A stretch of 45,106 nucleotides of DNA, taken from positions 1-45,106 of the forward strand of contig NZ_VIKA01000012.1 of assembly GCF_006704265.1 (NCBI RefSeq), written 5' to 3'. The stretch is from Elioraea sp. Yellowstone. GTDB lineage: Bacteria; Pseudomonadota; Alphaproteobacteria; Acetobacterales; Acetobacteraceae. Shown piece after piece: positions 20,526 to 28,314 of the stretch. Positions within the stretch are counted from its first letter, which is position 1; every line of letters starts with the position of its first letter. The position numbers and the translations under genes are program-made. Under the pieces are notes generated by a model. That model did no database searches. It saw nothing but the letters and a program-made list of their open reading frames with translations, and had not been told where the DNA came from.

Positions 20526-21728
20526 ATGCCCGCTCTTGCCAGCCGCCTGAACCGGGTGGAGGTCGCCGCCTCGGTGGTGATGACCAACAAGGCGCGCGCG
20601 CTGCGCGCCGCCGGCCACCGCGTGATCAGCCTTGCCGTCGGCGAGCCGGATTTCGAAACCCCGCCGCACGCGATCGAGGCGGCGCACAAGGCCGCGCTCG
20701 CCGGCGACACGCACTACCCGCCGCAGGACGGCACGGCGGCGCTGAAGGCCGCGGTGCAGCGCAAGTTCAAGCGCGACAACGGGCTCGACTACGCGCTCGA
20801 CGAGATCATGGTCTCGAACGGCGGCAAGCAGATCATCGCCAACGCCTTCCTCGCCACCATCGACGAGGGCGACGAGGTCATCATCCCGACACCCTACTGG
20901 ATCAGCTACGCCGAACAGGCGAAGCTCGCCGGCGGCAGGCCCGTGTTCGTGCCCTGCCCGCAGAACAACGGCTTCAAGCTGCGCGCGGAGGACCTCGAGG
21001 CGGCGATCACGCCGAAGACGAAGTGGATCGTGCTGAACAGCCCGAACAATCCCTCCGGGGCGGCGCTGTCGGGGGAGGAGCTGCGCGCGATCGGCGCGGT
21101 GGTGGCGCGCCATCCGCAGGTCTGGGTGCTGTCGGACGACATGTACGAGCACATGGTCTATGACGGCTTCGCCTTCGCCACCCTTGCGGCCGCGGCGCCC
21201 GAGACGCGCGAGCAGGTGCTCACGGTGAATGGCGCCTCCAAGGCCTATGCCATGACGGGCTGGCGGATCGGTTACTGCGGCGGACCGAAGGCGCTCGTGA
21301 AGGCGATGGTGAACGTGCAGGGCCAGCTCTCCTCGGGCGTCTGCACGGTCGCGCAGGCGGCGGCGGCGGCGGCGCTTGACGGGCCGCAGGACGTGGTGGC
21401 CGAGCGTCAGGCGATCTATCGCCAACGCCGCGACCTGGTCGTCGACCTCCTGAACCAGGCGCCGGGTGTGGTCTGCCACAAGCCCGAGGGCGCCTTCTAT
21501 GTCTACCCGAACATCGCCGGCTGTCTCGGCAAGACCTCCGCCGGCGGACGGCGCATCGAGAGCGATCTCGACTTCGTGCTTGCGCTTCTTGAGGAGCACC
21601 ATGTCGCGGCCGTGCATGGCGGCGCCTATGGCATGAGCCCCTATGTGCGGGTGAGCTACGCCACGGACACGGAGAGTTTGCGCGAAGCCTGCGCCCGCAT
21701 CCAGACCTTCTGCGCAGGCCTCACCTGA
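20526..21728 (+). CDS. Aspartate-type aminotransferase, second tandem copy
   Basis: This 400-residue protein is paralogous to its upstream neighbour. Motifs are SLAVGEPDFETPPHAI, NSPNNPSGAALSG, LSDDMYEHMVYDGF and [19 protein letters not shown] (PLP lysine). GAGG lies directly before the ATG at 20526. It differs from copy one in the substrate-facing N-terminal region and in NSPNNPSG against NNPCNPTG, so specificity may have diverged, for example one copy for aspartate and one for prephenate or another amino acid. The GNAT gene starts two bases after its stop. Confidence 0.92.
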   Translation: MPALASRLNRVEVAASVVMTNKARALRAAGHRVISLAVGEPDFETPPHAIEAAHKAALAGDTHYPPQDGTAALKAAVQRKFKRDNGLDYALDEIMVSNGGKQIIANAFLATIDEGDEVIIPTPYWISYAEQAKLAGGRPVFVPCPQNNGFKLRAEDLEAAITPKTKWIVLNSPNNPSGAALSGEELRAIGAVVARHPQVWVLSDDMYEHMVYDGFAFATLAAAAPETREQVLTVNGASKAYAMTGWRIGYCGGPKALVKAMVNVQGQLSSGVCTVAQAAAAAALDGPQDVVAERQAIYRQRRDLVVDLLNQAPGVVCHKPEGAFYVYPNIAGCLGKTSAGGRRIESDLDFVLALLEEHHVAAVHGGAYGMSPYVRVSYATDTESLREACARIQTFCAGLT

Positions 21729-21730
21729 CC

Positions 21731-22735
21731 ATGACCGCGCTGCCGTGGATCCGTCCGGGCCGCGACGATGACGCGGCCGGGTTCATCGGCCTGATCGCCG
21801 AGTGCTGGTCCGAGTATCCCGGCTGCGTCCTCGACGTCGACGGCGAGGTACCGGAGCTGCGCCGGCTCGCCTCGCATGTGGGCGAGCGCGGCGGTGCGCT
21901 CTGGACCGCCGAGGCCTCGGGGCGCATCGTCGGGATGATCGCGGCCACACCGATGCGCGAGGATCTCGCCTGGGAGATCTCGCGCATGTATGTCGCCCGG
22001 CCCTATCGCGGCACCGGGCTGGCGGCGCGGCTGCTCGCGGCGGCGGAGGAGCGCATCCGCAGCGCCGGTGCGCGCCGCGTGGTGCTCTGGACCGATACGC
22101 GCTTCGAGGCGGCGCACCGCTTCTACGAGAAGCACTCCTTCGTGCGCGCGGGCTCGATCCGCGTGCTCGACGACAAGAGCCGCAGCCTCGAGTTCCGTTA
22201 TGCCAAGCCGATCGCCGGCACGGTGGTCGAGGTGCTGGACGCGGCCGCCGCCGTATCGGCCGAGCGCAGGCTCGCCGATGTGCTGAAGGCCTGCGTCGAC
22301 GACGGCGCCGTGGTGGGCTTCCTAGCACCGCTCGCGATGGAGAAGGCGCGCAGCTTCTGGCGCGACCGCGCCGCCGAGGTGGCTGCCGGCAAGCGCGTGA
22401 TCCTGTGCGCCTGGGTGGATGGAGCGATCGGCGGGTGTTTGCAGCTCGACATGGATACGCCGGAGAACCAGAGCCATCGCGCCGAGGTGCGCCAGCTGAT
22501 CGTGCACCCGGGCTTCCGCCGCAAGGGGGTCGGGCGGGAGTTGATGGCGCGGATCGACCAGGCGGGGCTCGCGCATGGGCGGCGGCTCCTGGTGCTGCGC
22601 ACTTGGCCGGGCGGGCCGGCCGAGGCGATCGTGCGCAGCCTGGGCTGGAACTTCGTCGGCGTGATCCCGGGCTACGCGATCCGCCCGACCGGCGAGCCGG
22701 TGGACGAGGGCTACTGGTGGAAGCGGGTCGAGTAG
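21731..22735 (+). CDS. Double-domain GNAT acetyltransferase
   Basis: The product has 334 residues and two GNAT folds in one chain. The first (about 1-160) has the acetyl-CoA loop RPYRGTGLAARLLAAAEERI and FYEKHSFVRAG. The second (about 170-334) has HPGFRRKGVGRELMARI and the late RSLGWNFVGVIPGYAI. GNAT enzymes transfer acetyl groups to amines. The tight spacing after two aminotransferases and a polyamine importer makes an amino-acid or polyamine substrate attractive, but that is inference. Both loops look intact, so both sites may be active; fused GNATs often keep one site for catalysis and one for structure. Confidence 0.88.
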   Translation: MTALPWIRPGRDDDAAGFIGLIAECWSEYPGCVLDVDGEVPELRRLASHVGERGGALWTAEASGRIVGMIAATPMREDLAWEISRMYVARPYRGTGLAARLLAAAEERIRSAGARRVVLWTDTRFEAAHRFYEKHSFVRAGSIRVLDDKSRSLEFRYAKPIAGTVVEVLDAAAAVSAERRLADVLKACVDDGAVVGFLAPLAMEKARSFWRDRAAEVAAGKRVILCAWVDGAIGGCLQLDMDTPENQSHRAEVRQLIVHPGFRRKGVGRELMARIDQAGLAHGRRLLVLRTWPGGPAEAIVRSLGWNFVGVIPGYAIRPTGEPVDEGYWWKRVE

Positions 22736-22739
22736 GGGC

Positions 22740-23615
22740 TCACAGGAACGCTTCCAACGCCGCCAGGGTTTCGGCCGGCGCCTCCTCGGCGAGATAATGC
22801 CCTGACGGGATCGCGGCGCCGCGTATGTCGGTGCCGTAGAGCCGCCAGACCTCCGGCACGTCGTACCAGGCCCCGACCCGGCCCCTGGCACCCCACAGCA
22901 CCAGCAGCGGGCAGGTGATGCGCTGCCCGGCGGCCCGGCTTGCCCGGTCGTGTTCGAGGTCGATGCCCGCGGCGGCGCGGTAGTCCTCGCAGATCGCCGC
23001 GATCGTGCCGGGCTCGTGCAGCGCGGCGAGGTAGTCGGCGAAGGCCTCCGGGGCGAAGAAGTCGGGCGGCGCGCCGTGCCTGCCGCTGTGGCTCAACAGC
23101 CAGAAGCGCGGATCCGCGGCGATCAGCGTCTCCGGATAGGGCGCTGGCTGGGCCAGGAAGAACCAGTGGTAGTAGCCCATGGCGAAGTCCATCCCGGCGC
23201 GCTCGAAATGCTCCAGCGTCGGGATGATGTCGAGCAGGGCTGCCCGTTCGACCCGGTCCGGGTGGTCGAGCATCAGGCGGTGGCCGACGCGGGCGCCGCG
23301 GTCATGGCCGACCAGGCGGAAGCGGTCGAACCCGAGGATCCGCATCAGCGCCACCATGTCGGCAGCCATGGCCCGTTTGGCGTAGGCGGCATGGTCCGGC
23401 GATGGCGGCGGCTTGGACGAGAAGCCGTAGCCGCGGAGGTCGGGACAGACCACGCTGAAGCGGGCGGCGAGCGCAGGCGCGACCTTGTGCCACATCGCAT
23501 GGGTCTGCGGGTTGCCATGCAGAAGCAGGAGCGGCGGGCCGGAGCCGCCGGTGCGCACGCGAAGCGCGATGCCGGGACCGACCTCGATGCTGCGGAGCGT
23601 GAAGCCTGGGAACAC
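22740..23615 (-). CDS. Haloacetate dehalogenase-like alpha/beta hydrolase
   Basis: This 291-residue alpha/beta hydrolase is close to the fluoroacetate/haloacetate dehalogenases. The N-terminal oxyanion segment is LLLLHGNPQTHAMWHKVAPA. The nucleophile elbow HDRGARVGHRL supplies the Asp nucleophile and two Arg residues that in the known enzyme bind carboxylate. The cap segment YYHWFFLAQPAPYPE holds the halide-binding His and Trp, and SGHYLAEEAP supplies the catalytic His. The enzyme would release halide from haloacetates; some relatives are epoxide hydrolases. The GTG at 23615 has GGAGG upstream. It is convergent with the GNAT gene. Confidence 0.85.
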   Translation of the reverse strand: MFPGFTLRSIEVGPGIALRVRTGGSGPPLLLLHGNPQTHAMWHKVAPALAARFSVVCPDLRGYGFSSKPPPSPDHAAYAKRAMAADMVALMRILGFDRFRLVGHDRGARVGHRLMLDHPDRVERAALLDIIPTLEHFERAGMDFAMGYYHWFFLAQPAPYPETLIAADPRFWLLSHSGRHGAPPDFFAPEAFADYLAALHEPGTIAAICEDYRAAAGIDLEHDRASRAAGQRITCPLLVLWGARGRVGAWYDVPEVWRLYGTDIRGAAIPSGHYLAEEAPAETLAALEAFL

Positions 23616-23704
23616 CGACGCCCCTCCTTCGCCTCTGCGGCTCAAGCCTGTCTCGGCTCGGCCGGACGGGCAAGCCGGTCCGGCGCATGACCCAGAAACG
23701 ATCG

Positions 23705-23734
23705 AAAAAAGAGGGTCCGGGTTGTCCCGGACCC
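23705..23734 (-). terminator. Rho-independent terminator of the small RNA
   Basis: On the minus strand GGGTCCGGG (23734-23726), loop ACAA and CCCGGACCC (23721-23713) are followed by TC and six Ts (23710-23705). It is oriented only for minus-strand transcription and lies upstream of the dehalogenase gene, so it would insulate that gene from the RNA and from LysR readthrough. Confidence 0.85.
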
Positions 23735-23833
23735 CCAAGTCAACAGGGAGGCTTCACGTCTGGGAGACGAAGGGGTCCGAAGACCCCGGTTTCCGGCAAA
23801 GTCGCCGGAACTGGATCGGCCAAAGCCGAAACC
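23705..23833 (-). ncRNA. Candidate small RNA with CUCCC motifs and strong terminator
   Basis: This stretch lies in the 427-bp gap between the LysR and dehalogenase genes and is not coding. Read on the minus strand from about 23833 it begins with two G/C-rich stems (CGGC-TTTG-GCCG and TTCCGGC-GACTTT-GCCGGAA). Next come a perfect GGGGTC-TTCG-GACCCC hairpin (23772-23787), a hairpin displaying CCC in its loop (23752-23772) and an unpaired CCTCCC (23746-23751). It ends in a textbook terminator with a 9-bp stem and six Ts. CUCCC/CCUCCC exposed in loops resembles the anti-Shine-Dalgarno sRNAs of alphaproteobacteria (CcsR/cuckoo-like). The length would be about 129 nt. A FixK/FNR-like box and -10 element upstream fit the predicted start. 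Confidence 0.6.
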
Positions 23834-23839
23834 GGATGA

Positions 23840-23881
23840 AATCTATCAACCAAGTCCGCTAACGCGTGTGATCTGCGTCAA
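23840..23881 (-). promoter_or_regulatory. FNR/FixK-like box and -10 element before the small RNA
   Basis: On the minus strand TTGACGCAGATCAC (23881-23868) matches TTGA-N6-TCAA in seven of eight positions, the operator of FNR, FixK and Dnr regulators. Its centre is 41.5 bases upstream of the predicted start at about 23833, the class II activation position. TAGATT at 23845-23840 could serve as the -10. The box has no other gene start nearby in a suitable position. Confidence 0.5.
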
Positions 23882-24042
23882 TCAACGCAGCAAAGGTAGG
23901 GGGCGGTTCCGGTCTGCTGCATCGCGAAATGCCGGGGGCCGACATGCGTGTGCCGCATGGCCCAGTCTGCAACTTTGCAGCGAGTCGGATCAACCGCTGT
24001 TTGCGCTGCCCTTCGCGCCCGCCGGTCGCGGTCAGACGGCGG

Positions 24043-24930
24043 TCAGCCCTTGTCCGCCAACTGCGTGAGCAGGAAGTCGCGGAACACCGAGACCCGTTTC
24101 GAGTTCCTGAGCTCCTCGGGGTAGACGAAGTAGGCCTCGACCTTCGGCGCCTTGATGTCCGGCAGCACGCGGACGAGATCGCGCGTCTCGTCGATCATGT
24201 AGTCGGGGATCGCCGCGATCCCGAGGCCGCTCTGGACCGCGAGCAGCAGGCCATAGATCGAGTTCACTTCCAGCACCGGCCGGCGCGTGATGCCCTGCCG
24301 CTTGCCTGCATCCAGGATCCAGTTGATGTCCTGCACGGGGGTTCGGTAGTCGCCGAACACCAGCAACCGATGCTGGTCGAGGTCCTCGGCCCGCTCCGGC
24401 ACACCCATGCGCTTGAGGTAGTCGGGCGCCGCGACCAGCATCCAGCTCATCGTCATCAGGTGGCGCTGGATCAGGTCCGGCTGGCGCGGGGGGTGCATCC
24501 GGATCGCCACATCGGCCTCGCGCATGGCGAGATCGAGATCCTGGTCGTCGAGAACGATCGAGAGGGAGATCTCGGGATAGTGGTCGAGGAACGCCTTGAT
24601 GCGCGGGGCGAGCCAGGTGGATCCGAAGGCGACGGTGGTGGTGACCTTCAGCTTGCCCGAAGGCTTCTCCTTGCTTTCCGTCAACAGCGCCTCGGTCATC
24701 GCCAGCTTGGCGAAGACCTCGCGCACCGTGCGGTTCAGCGTTTCGCCCTGCTCGGTCAGGATCAAGCCGCGCGCATGGCGGTGGAACAGCGGCACCTGGA
24801 GCGCCTCCTCGAGCGCCGAGATCTGCCGGCTGACCGCCGACTGCGAGAGGTTCAGGGTCTCGCCCGCATGGGTGAAGCTTCCCGCCTCTGCGACCGCGTG
24901 GAAGACGCGCAGCTTGTCCCAGTCGATCAT
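24043..24930 (-). CDS. LysR family transcriptional regulator
   Basis: The product has 295 residues. The N-terminal winged helix is MIDWDKLRVFHAVAEAGSFT followed by LNLSQSAVSRQISALEEALQ, the LysR recognition helix. A periplasmic-binding-protein-like effector domain follows (GKLKVTTTVAFGSTWLAPRI onward). The start at 24930 is fixed by the family N-terminus; the frame extends further upstream without homology. LysR proteins usually control a divergent gene, but here the upstream neighbour trxB is on the same strand, 220 bp away, so the target is unclear. Its transcript would run toward the small-RNA locus. Confidence 0.92.
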   Translation of the reverse strand: MIDWDKLRVFHAVAEAGSFTHAGETLNLSQSAVSRQISALEEALQVPLFHRHARGLILTEQGETLNRTVREVFAKLAMTEALLTESKEKPSGKLKVTTTVAFGSTWLAPRIKAFLDHYPEISLSIVLDDQDLDLAMREADVAIRMHPPRQPDLIQRHLMTMSWMLVAAPDYLKRMGVPERAEDLDQHRLLVFGDYRTPVQDINWILDAGKRQGITRRPVLEVNSIYGLLLAVQSGLGIAAIPDYMIDETRDLVRVLPDIKAPKVEAYFVYPEELRNSKRVSVFRDFLLTQLADKG

Positions 24931-25150
24931 CGTCCTGCTCCGCCTCGCGGGGCGACGCCTCTGTCTGCCTGTCCGCCCCCGGCAGGGACGGCGAGGCGAT
25001 GCCATGACGTTTCGCACCCGATGCCCACGGCGCAGGAGTCGCGCCGCGGGCGGTGTGATCGTGCCGCCGGAGAGGGCCCGTTGTCACCTGGGGCGACAAC
25101 GTTCCACGCGTGATCCGACGACCGCCCGGCGGCATCCGCGCCGGGCAAGC

Positions 25151-26119
25151 TCAGTCGGCCGCCAGCGCCGGCTGCGCCGGATGTGCGGCCAGGAACTTCT
25201 CAGCCTCGAGTGCGGCCATGCAGCCGGTCCCGGCCGCCGTCACCGCCTGACGGAACACCTTGTCCTGAACGTCGCCGGCGGCGAACACGCCGGGGACGGA
25301 GGTGCGCGTGCTGCCGGGGGCGGTGAGGATGTAGCCCTCGCCATCCATCTCCACCTGCCCCCTGAACAGGGCCGTGTTCGGGCTGTGGCCGATGGCGATG
25401 AAGACCCCCTCGAGCGCGACCTCCCGCATGGTGCCGGTGCGCGCGTGGCGCAGCCGAAGCCCGGTCACGCCCGGCGGGTCGTCCGTGCCGAGGATCTCGT
25501 CCACCACATGGTCCCAGATCACGCTGATCTTCGGGTTCGCGAACAGCCGCTCCTGCAGGATCTTCTCGGCGCGCAGGGTGTCGCGCCGGTGCACCAGTGT
25601 GACCTGAGAGGCATGGTGGGTGAGGTAGAGAGCCTCCTCCACCGCCGAGTTGCCGCCGCCGATCACCGCCACCCGCTTGCCCCTGAAGAAGAACCCGTCG
25701 CAGGTGGCGCAGGCCGAGACGCCGAAGCCCTGGAACCGCTTCTCGGAGGGCAGGCCGAGCCAGCGCGCCTGGGCGCCGGTGGCGATCACGACCGCGTCCG
25801 CGAGGTAGGTCGCGCCCGAGTCGCCGGTCGCCCGGAACGGCCTGCGGGAGAAGTCGACCGCGGTGACGATGTCCTCGATCACGCGGGTGCCGACATGCTC
25901 GGCCTGCTTGCGCATCTGCTCCATCAGCCAGGGGCCCTGGATGACGTCCGCGAAGCCTGGATAGTTCTCGACATCCGTCGTGATCATGAGCTGCCCGCCC
26001 GGCTGCAGCCCGGCGACGAGCACGGGCTTGAGCGCGGCCCGCGCCGCGTAGATCCCTGCCGTGTAGCCGGCCGGGCCGGCGCCGATGATCAGCACCGGGG
26101 AAGTGATCGGATCGGCCAT
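25151..26119 (-). CDS. trxB: Thioredoxin reductase
   Basis: TrxB passes electrons from NADPH through FAD and a disulfide to thioredoxin. The 322-residue protein has the FAD motif [18 protein letters not shown], the redox-active SACATCDGF (Cys-Ala-Thr-Cys), the NADPH-binding [16 protein letters not shown] with [10 protein letters not shown], and the C-terminal FAD contact [20 protein letters not shown]. The ATG at 26119 has AGGGGG upstream and is followed directly by the FAD domain. It is divergent from the Lrp-type regulator. The final tail of about 15 residues is Ala/Pro-rich. Confidence 0.96.
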   Translation of the reverse strand: MADPITSPVLIIGAGPAGYTAGIYAARAALKPVLVAGLQPGGQLMITTDVENYPGFADVIQGPWLMEQMRKQAEHVGTRVIEDIVTAVDFSRRPFRATGDSGATYLADAVVIATGAQARWLGLPSEKRFQGFGVSACATCDGFFFRGKRVAVIGGGNSAVEEALYLTHHASQVTLVHRRDTLRAEKILQERLFANPKISVIWDHVVDEILGTDDPPGVTGLRLRHARTGTMREVALEGVFIAIGHSPNTALFRGQVEMDGEGYILTAPGSTRTSVPGVFAAGDVQDKVFRQAVTAAGTGCMAALEAEKFLAAHPAQPALAAD

Positions 26120-26143
26120 CGCCCCCTCGTCCGCGTCCACGAC

Positions 26144-26173
26144 AGGATATTGCCCTTTGCCGCGGCGCGACAA
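26144..26173 (-). promoter_or_regulatory. Putative trxB promoter
   Basis: On the minus strand TTGTCG (26173-26168) and TATCCT (26149-26144) are 18 bp apart and about 25 bp before the trxB start. This fits a housekeeping promoter, assigned by eye. Confidence 0.4.
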
Positions 26174-26262
26174 GGCGAACGCGCAGGCCAGGCTGTTCCG
26201 CGGGGGACGAATCTGGAATATTCTTGCGCGTGCGAGCTTCGTGACCGTTCCAGGATTCCGAG

Positions 26263-26751
26263 ATGCGCAAGACCCCGGCCGCCACGCCCGTGCTGGACGC
26301 GATCGACCGGCGGATCCTCGCCGAACTGCAGGAGGATGGGCGGATGACCAATGTCGAGCTCGCCCGGCGCGCCGGCATCTCGGCGCCGCCCTGCCTCAGG
26401 CGCGTGCGCAGGCTCGAGGAGGCGGGAGTGATCCGCGGCTACCACGCGGAGACCGATGCGGCGATGCTGGGCTGGGAGGTGCTGTTCTTCGCGGTGGTGG
26501 GACTGGAGAGCCAGAAGCAGTCCGTGCTCGACGCCTTCGAGCAGATGGCGAGCTCCTGGCCGGAGGTGCGCGAGTGCCACATGATCCGCGGCGGCGGCGA
26601 CTTCCTGCTGAAGGTGGTGGCGCGCGACACCGCCCATGAGAACGAGCTGACGCGCCGGCTCACCGAGGCTCCGAACGTGACGCGCGTGACCACGCTGCAG
26701 ACCATCCGCACCGGCAAGGACGTGGCCGGGGTGCCGATCCCGCGCGAGTGA
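26263..26751 (+). CDS. Lrp/AsnC family regulator
   Basis: The product has 162 residues. The N-terminal helix-turn-helix is [20 protein letters not shown] then [22 protein letters not shown]-terminal RAM/ACT-like effector domain follows ([20 protein letters not shown] onward). These proteins bind DNA as multimers and sense amino acids. The SDR gene for 3-hydroxybutyrate dehydrogenase follows 22 bp later on the same strand. The spacer to divergent trxB has the palindrome GAATATTC at about 26215-26222, a possible autoregulatory site, though too short to be sure. Confidence 0.92.
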   Translation: MRKTPAATPVLDAIDRRILAELQEDGRMTNVELARRAGISAPPCLRRVRRLEEAGVIRGYHAETDAAMLGWEVLFFAVVGLESQKQSVLDAFEQMASSWPEVRECHMIRGGGDFLLKVVARDTAHENELTRRLTEAPNVTRVTTLQTIRTGKDVAGVPIPRE

Positions 26752-26773
26752 ACCCCAGGAACGGAGTGCAGGG

Positions 26774-27553
26774 ATGCGACTCGAGGGACGCACGGCGATC
26801 GTCACGGGCGCTGCGAGCGGCATCGGCCGGCGCATCGCCGAACGCTTCGCCGAGGAGGGGGCGAAGGTCGCGATCGCGGACCTGAACCGCGACTCCGCCG
26901 AGGCGGCCGCCGAGGCGATCCGCGGGGCGGGCGGGACGGCGATGGCGGTGGCGATGGACGTCGCCGACGAGGCAGCCGTGCAGGCCGGCGTCGAGGCGGT
27001 GCTGAAATCCTGGGGCCGCACCGACATCCTGGTCAGCAATGCCGGCATCCAGGTGGTCCATCCGCTGGAGGAGTTCAGCTTCGCCGAGTGGCGCCGCGTG
27101 GTGGCGGTCCATCTCGACGCCGCCTTCCTGCTCACCCGCGCCTGCCTGCCCTCGATGTACGCCAACAACCACGGCCGGATCATCTACATGGGCTCGGTGC
27201 ACTCCAAGACCGCCTCGGTGCTGAAGGCGCCCTATGTCGCCGCCAAGCACGGGCTCATGGGCCTCGCGCGCGTGGTCGCGAAGGAGGGAGCGCGGAAGGG
27301 CGTGACCGCCAACGTCGTCTGTCCGGGCTTCGTGCTCACCCCCCTGGTCGAGAAGCAGATCCCGGAACAGGCCCGGACGCTGGGGCTGAGCGAGCAGGAG
27401 GTCGTCCAGAAGGTGATGCTGAAGGACACGGTGGACGGCGAGTTCACCACCGTGGACGACATCGCCGAGGTGACGCTGTTCTTCGCGAGCCATCCCACCG
27501 CGGCGCTGACCGGGCAGAGCCTGATCGCGAGCCACGGCTGGCACATGGAGTAG
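26774..27553 (+). CDS. bdhA: 3-hydroxybutyrate dehydrogenase (SDR)
   Basis: This enzyme oxidises D-3-hydroxybutyrate to acetoacetate with NAD in ketone-body and PHB breakdown. The 259-residue protein has the cofactor motif TGAASGIGRRIAERFAEEGA, the NAG motif SNAGIQVVHPLEEF and the catalytic block MGSVHSKTASVLKAPYVAAK with Ser, Tyr and Lys. The motif FVLTPLVEKQIPEQA is characteristic of this subfamily, and it ends GQSLIASHGWHME. It is downstream of the Lrp regulator, which may control it. Confidence 0.88.
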   Translation: MRLEGRTAIVTGAASGIGRRIAERFAEEGAKVAIADLNRDSAEAAAEAIRGAGGTAMAVAMDVADEAAVQAGVEAVLKSWGRTDILVSNAGIQVVHPLEEFSFAEWRRVVAVHLDAAFLLTRACLPSMYANNHGRIIYMGSVHSKTASVLKAPYVAAKHGLMGLARVVAKEGARKGVTANVVCPGFVLTPLVEKQIPEQARTLGLSEQEVVQKVMLKDTVDGEFTTVDDIAEVTLFFASHPTAALTGQSLIASHGWHME

Positions 27554-27585
27554 CGTCGGCGGCGCGCGGGCGCGGGCGCGCGCCC

Positions 27586-28188
27586 TCAGCGATGGGCGAC
27601 GATCGGCGGTGGTGCCTCCATCAGCCGATAGGCGTAGCCGGGGCAGGTCACGGTCGGGTTGATGGCGTTGAAGACCCCTTCCGGGTTGTCCTTCCACAGC
27701 CAGACATGCAGGTCGTAGTGGTGCAGCTCGCGCGGCATCAGCGGCTCGTGGCCCTCCATCGGCCCGTCGAAGGGCCGGCCGAAGATCGTCGGCCGGTCGG
27801 CGATGCCCGTGGCGAGAGGGATGAACCACTCTGCGGCGACCAGGTGCAGCCGGCCTGCGCGATCCGGCTCGTAGACCAGGATCTGCGGCTTGAACGGATC
27901 GGGCGTGGGGCCGATCAGCGCCGGGTTGAGGAAGTGCACTCCCATCCCGCCCTCGGGATAGAGCACACAGCCCAGCGTCGAGAAGTAGCCGTCGCGGATC
28001 GCGACCAGGGGATCGGCGTATTTCGACAGCGCCTCGCGCACCTCGACGAGCTGGGCGGTCAGCGCGGCCGGGCCGCCGGCGGCGGAGCGGGGGTCGTGCG
28101 CGGACGCGGGTGAGGCGGCGCTCGCCGCGGCGAGGCACGCGGCCAGGCCAAGGGCGGCGAGAGTGCGGCGGGGGCGGGTCTGGGTCAT
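27586..28188 (-). CDS. Secreted protein of unknown function
   Basis: The product has 200 residues with a clear Sec signal peptide (basic TRPRRT, then ALGLAACLAAASAASPASA), so it is periplasmic. The mature part starts HDPRSAAGG. It contains LSKYADPLVAIRDGYFSTLG, GVHFLNPALI, HLVAAEWFIPL, HHYDLHVWLWKDNPEGVFNA and NPTVTCPGY. Histidines and two cysteines (in STLGCVLYP and TVTCPGY) could bind metal or form a disulfide. I believe it is a conserved family without known function. It is convergent with bdhA and sits alone on its strand, with 126 bp to the threonine dehydratase stop upstream. Confidence 0.75.
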   Translation of the reverse strand: MTQTRPRRTLAALGLAACLAAASAASPASAHDPRSAAGGPAALTAQLVEVREALSKYADPLVAIRDGYFSTLGCVLYPEGGMGVHFLNPALIGPTPDPFKPQILVYEPDRAGRLHLVAAEWFIPLATGIADRPTIFGRPFDGPMEGHEPLMPRELHHYDLHVWLWKDNPEGVFNAINPTVTCPGYAYRLMEAPPPIVAHR

Positions 28189-28314
28189 GGCGGGATCTCC
28201 CTGCGGTGCACGGCGCCTGCCTGGGCGTCGTTCCGCAGCCACCATGCCGACCCGCGCTTTCCGCGACGACCGTCGCGTCTTGCCGGAGCTTTCCTGACCT
28301 TTCCGGTTGCGAGG

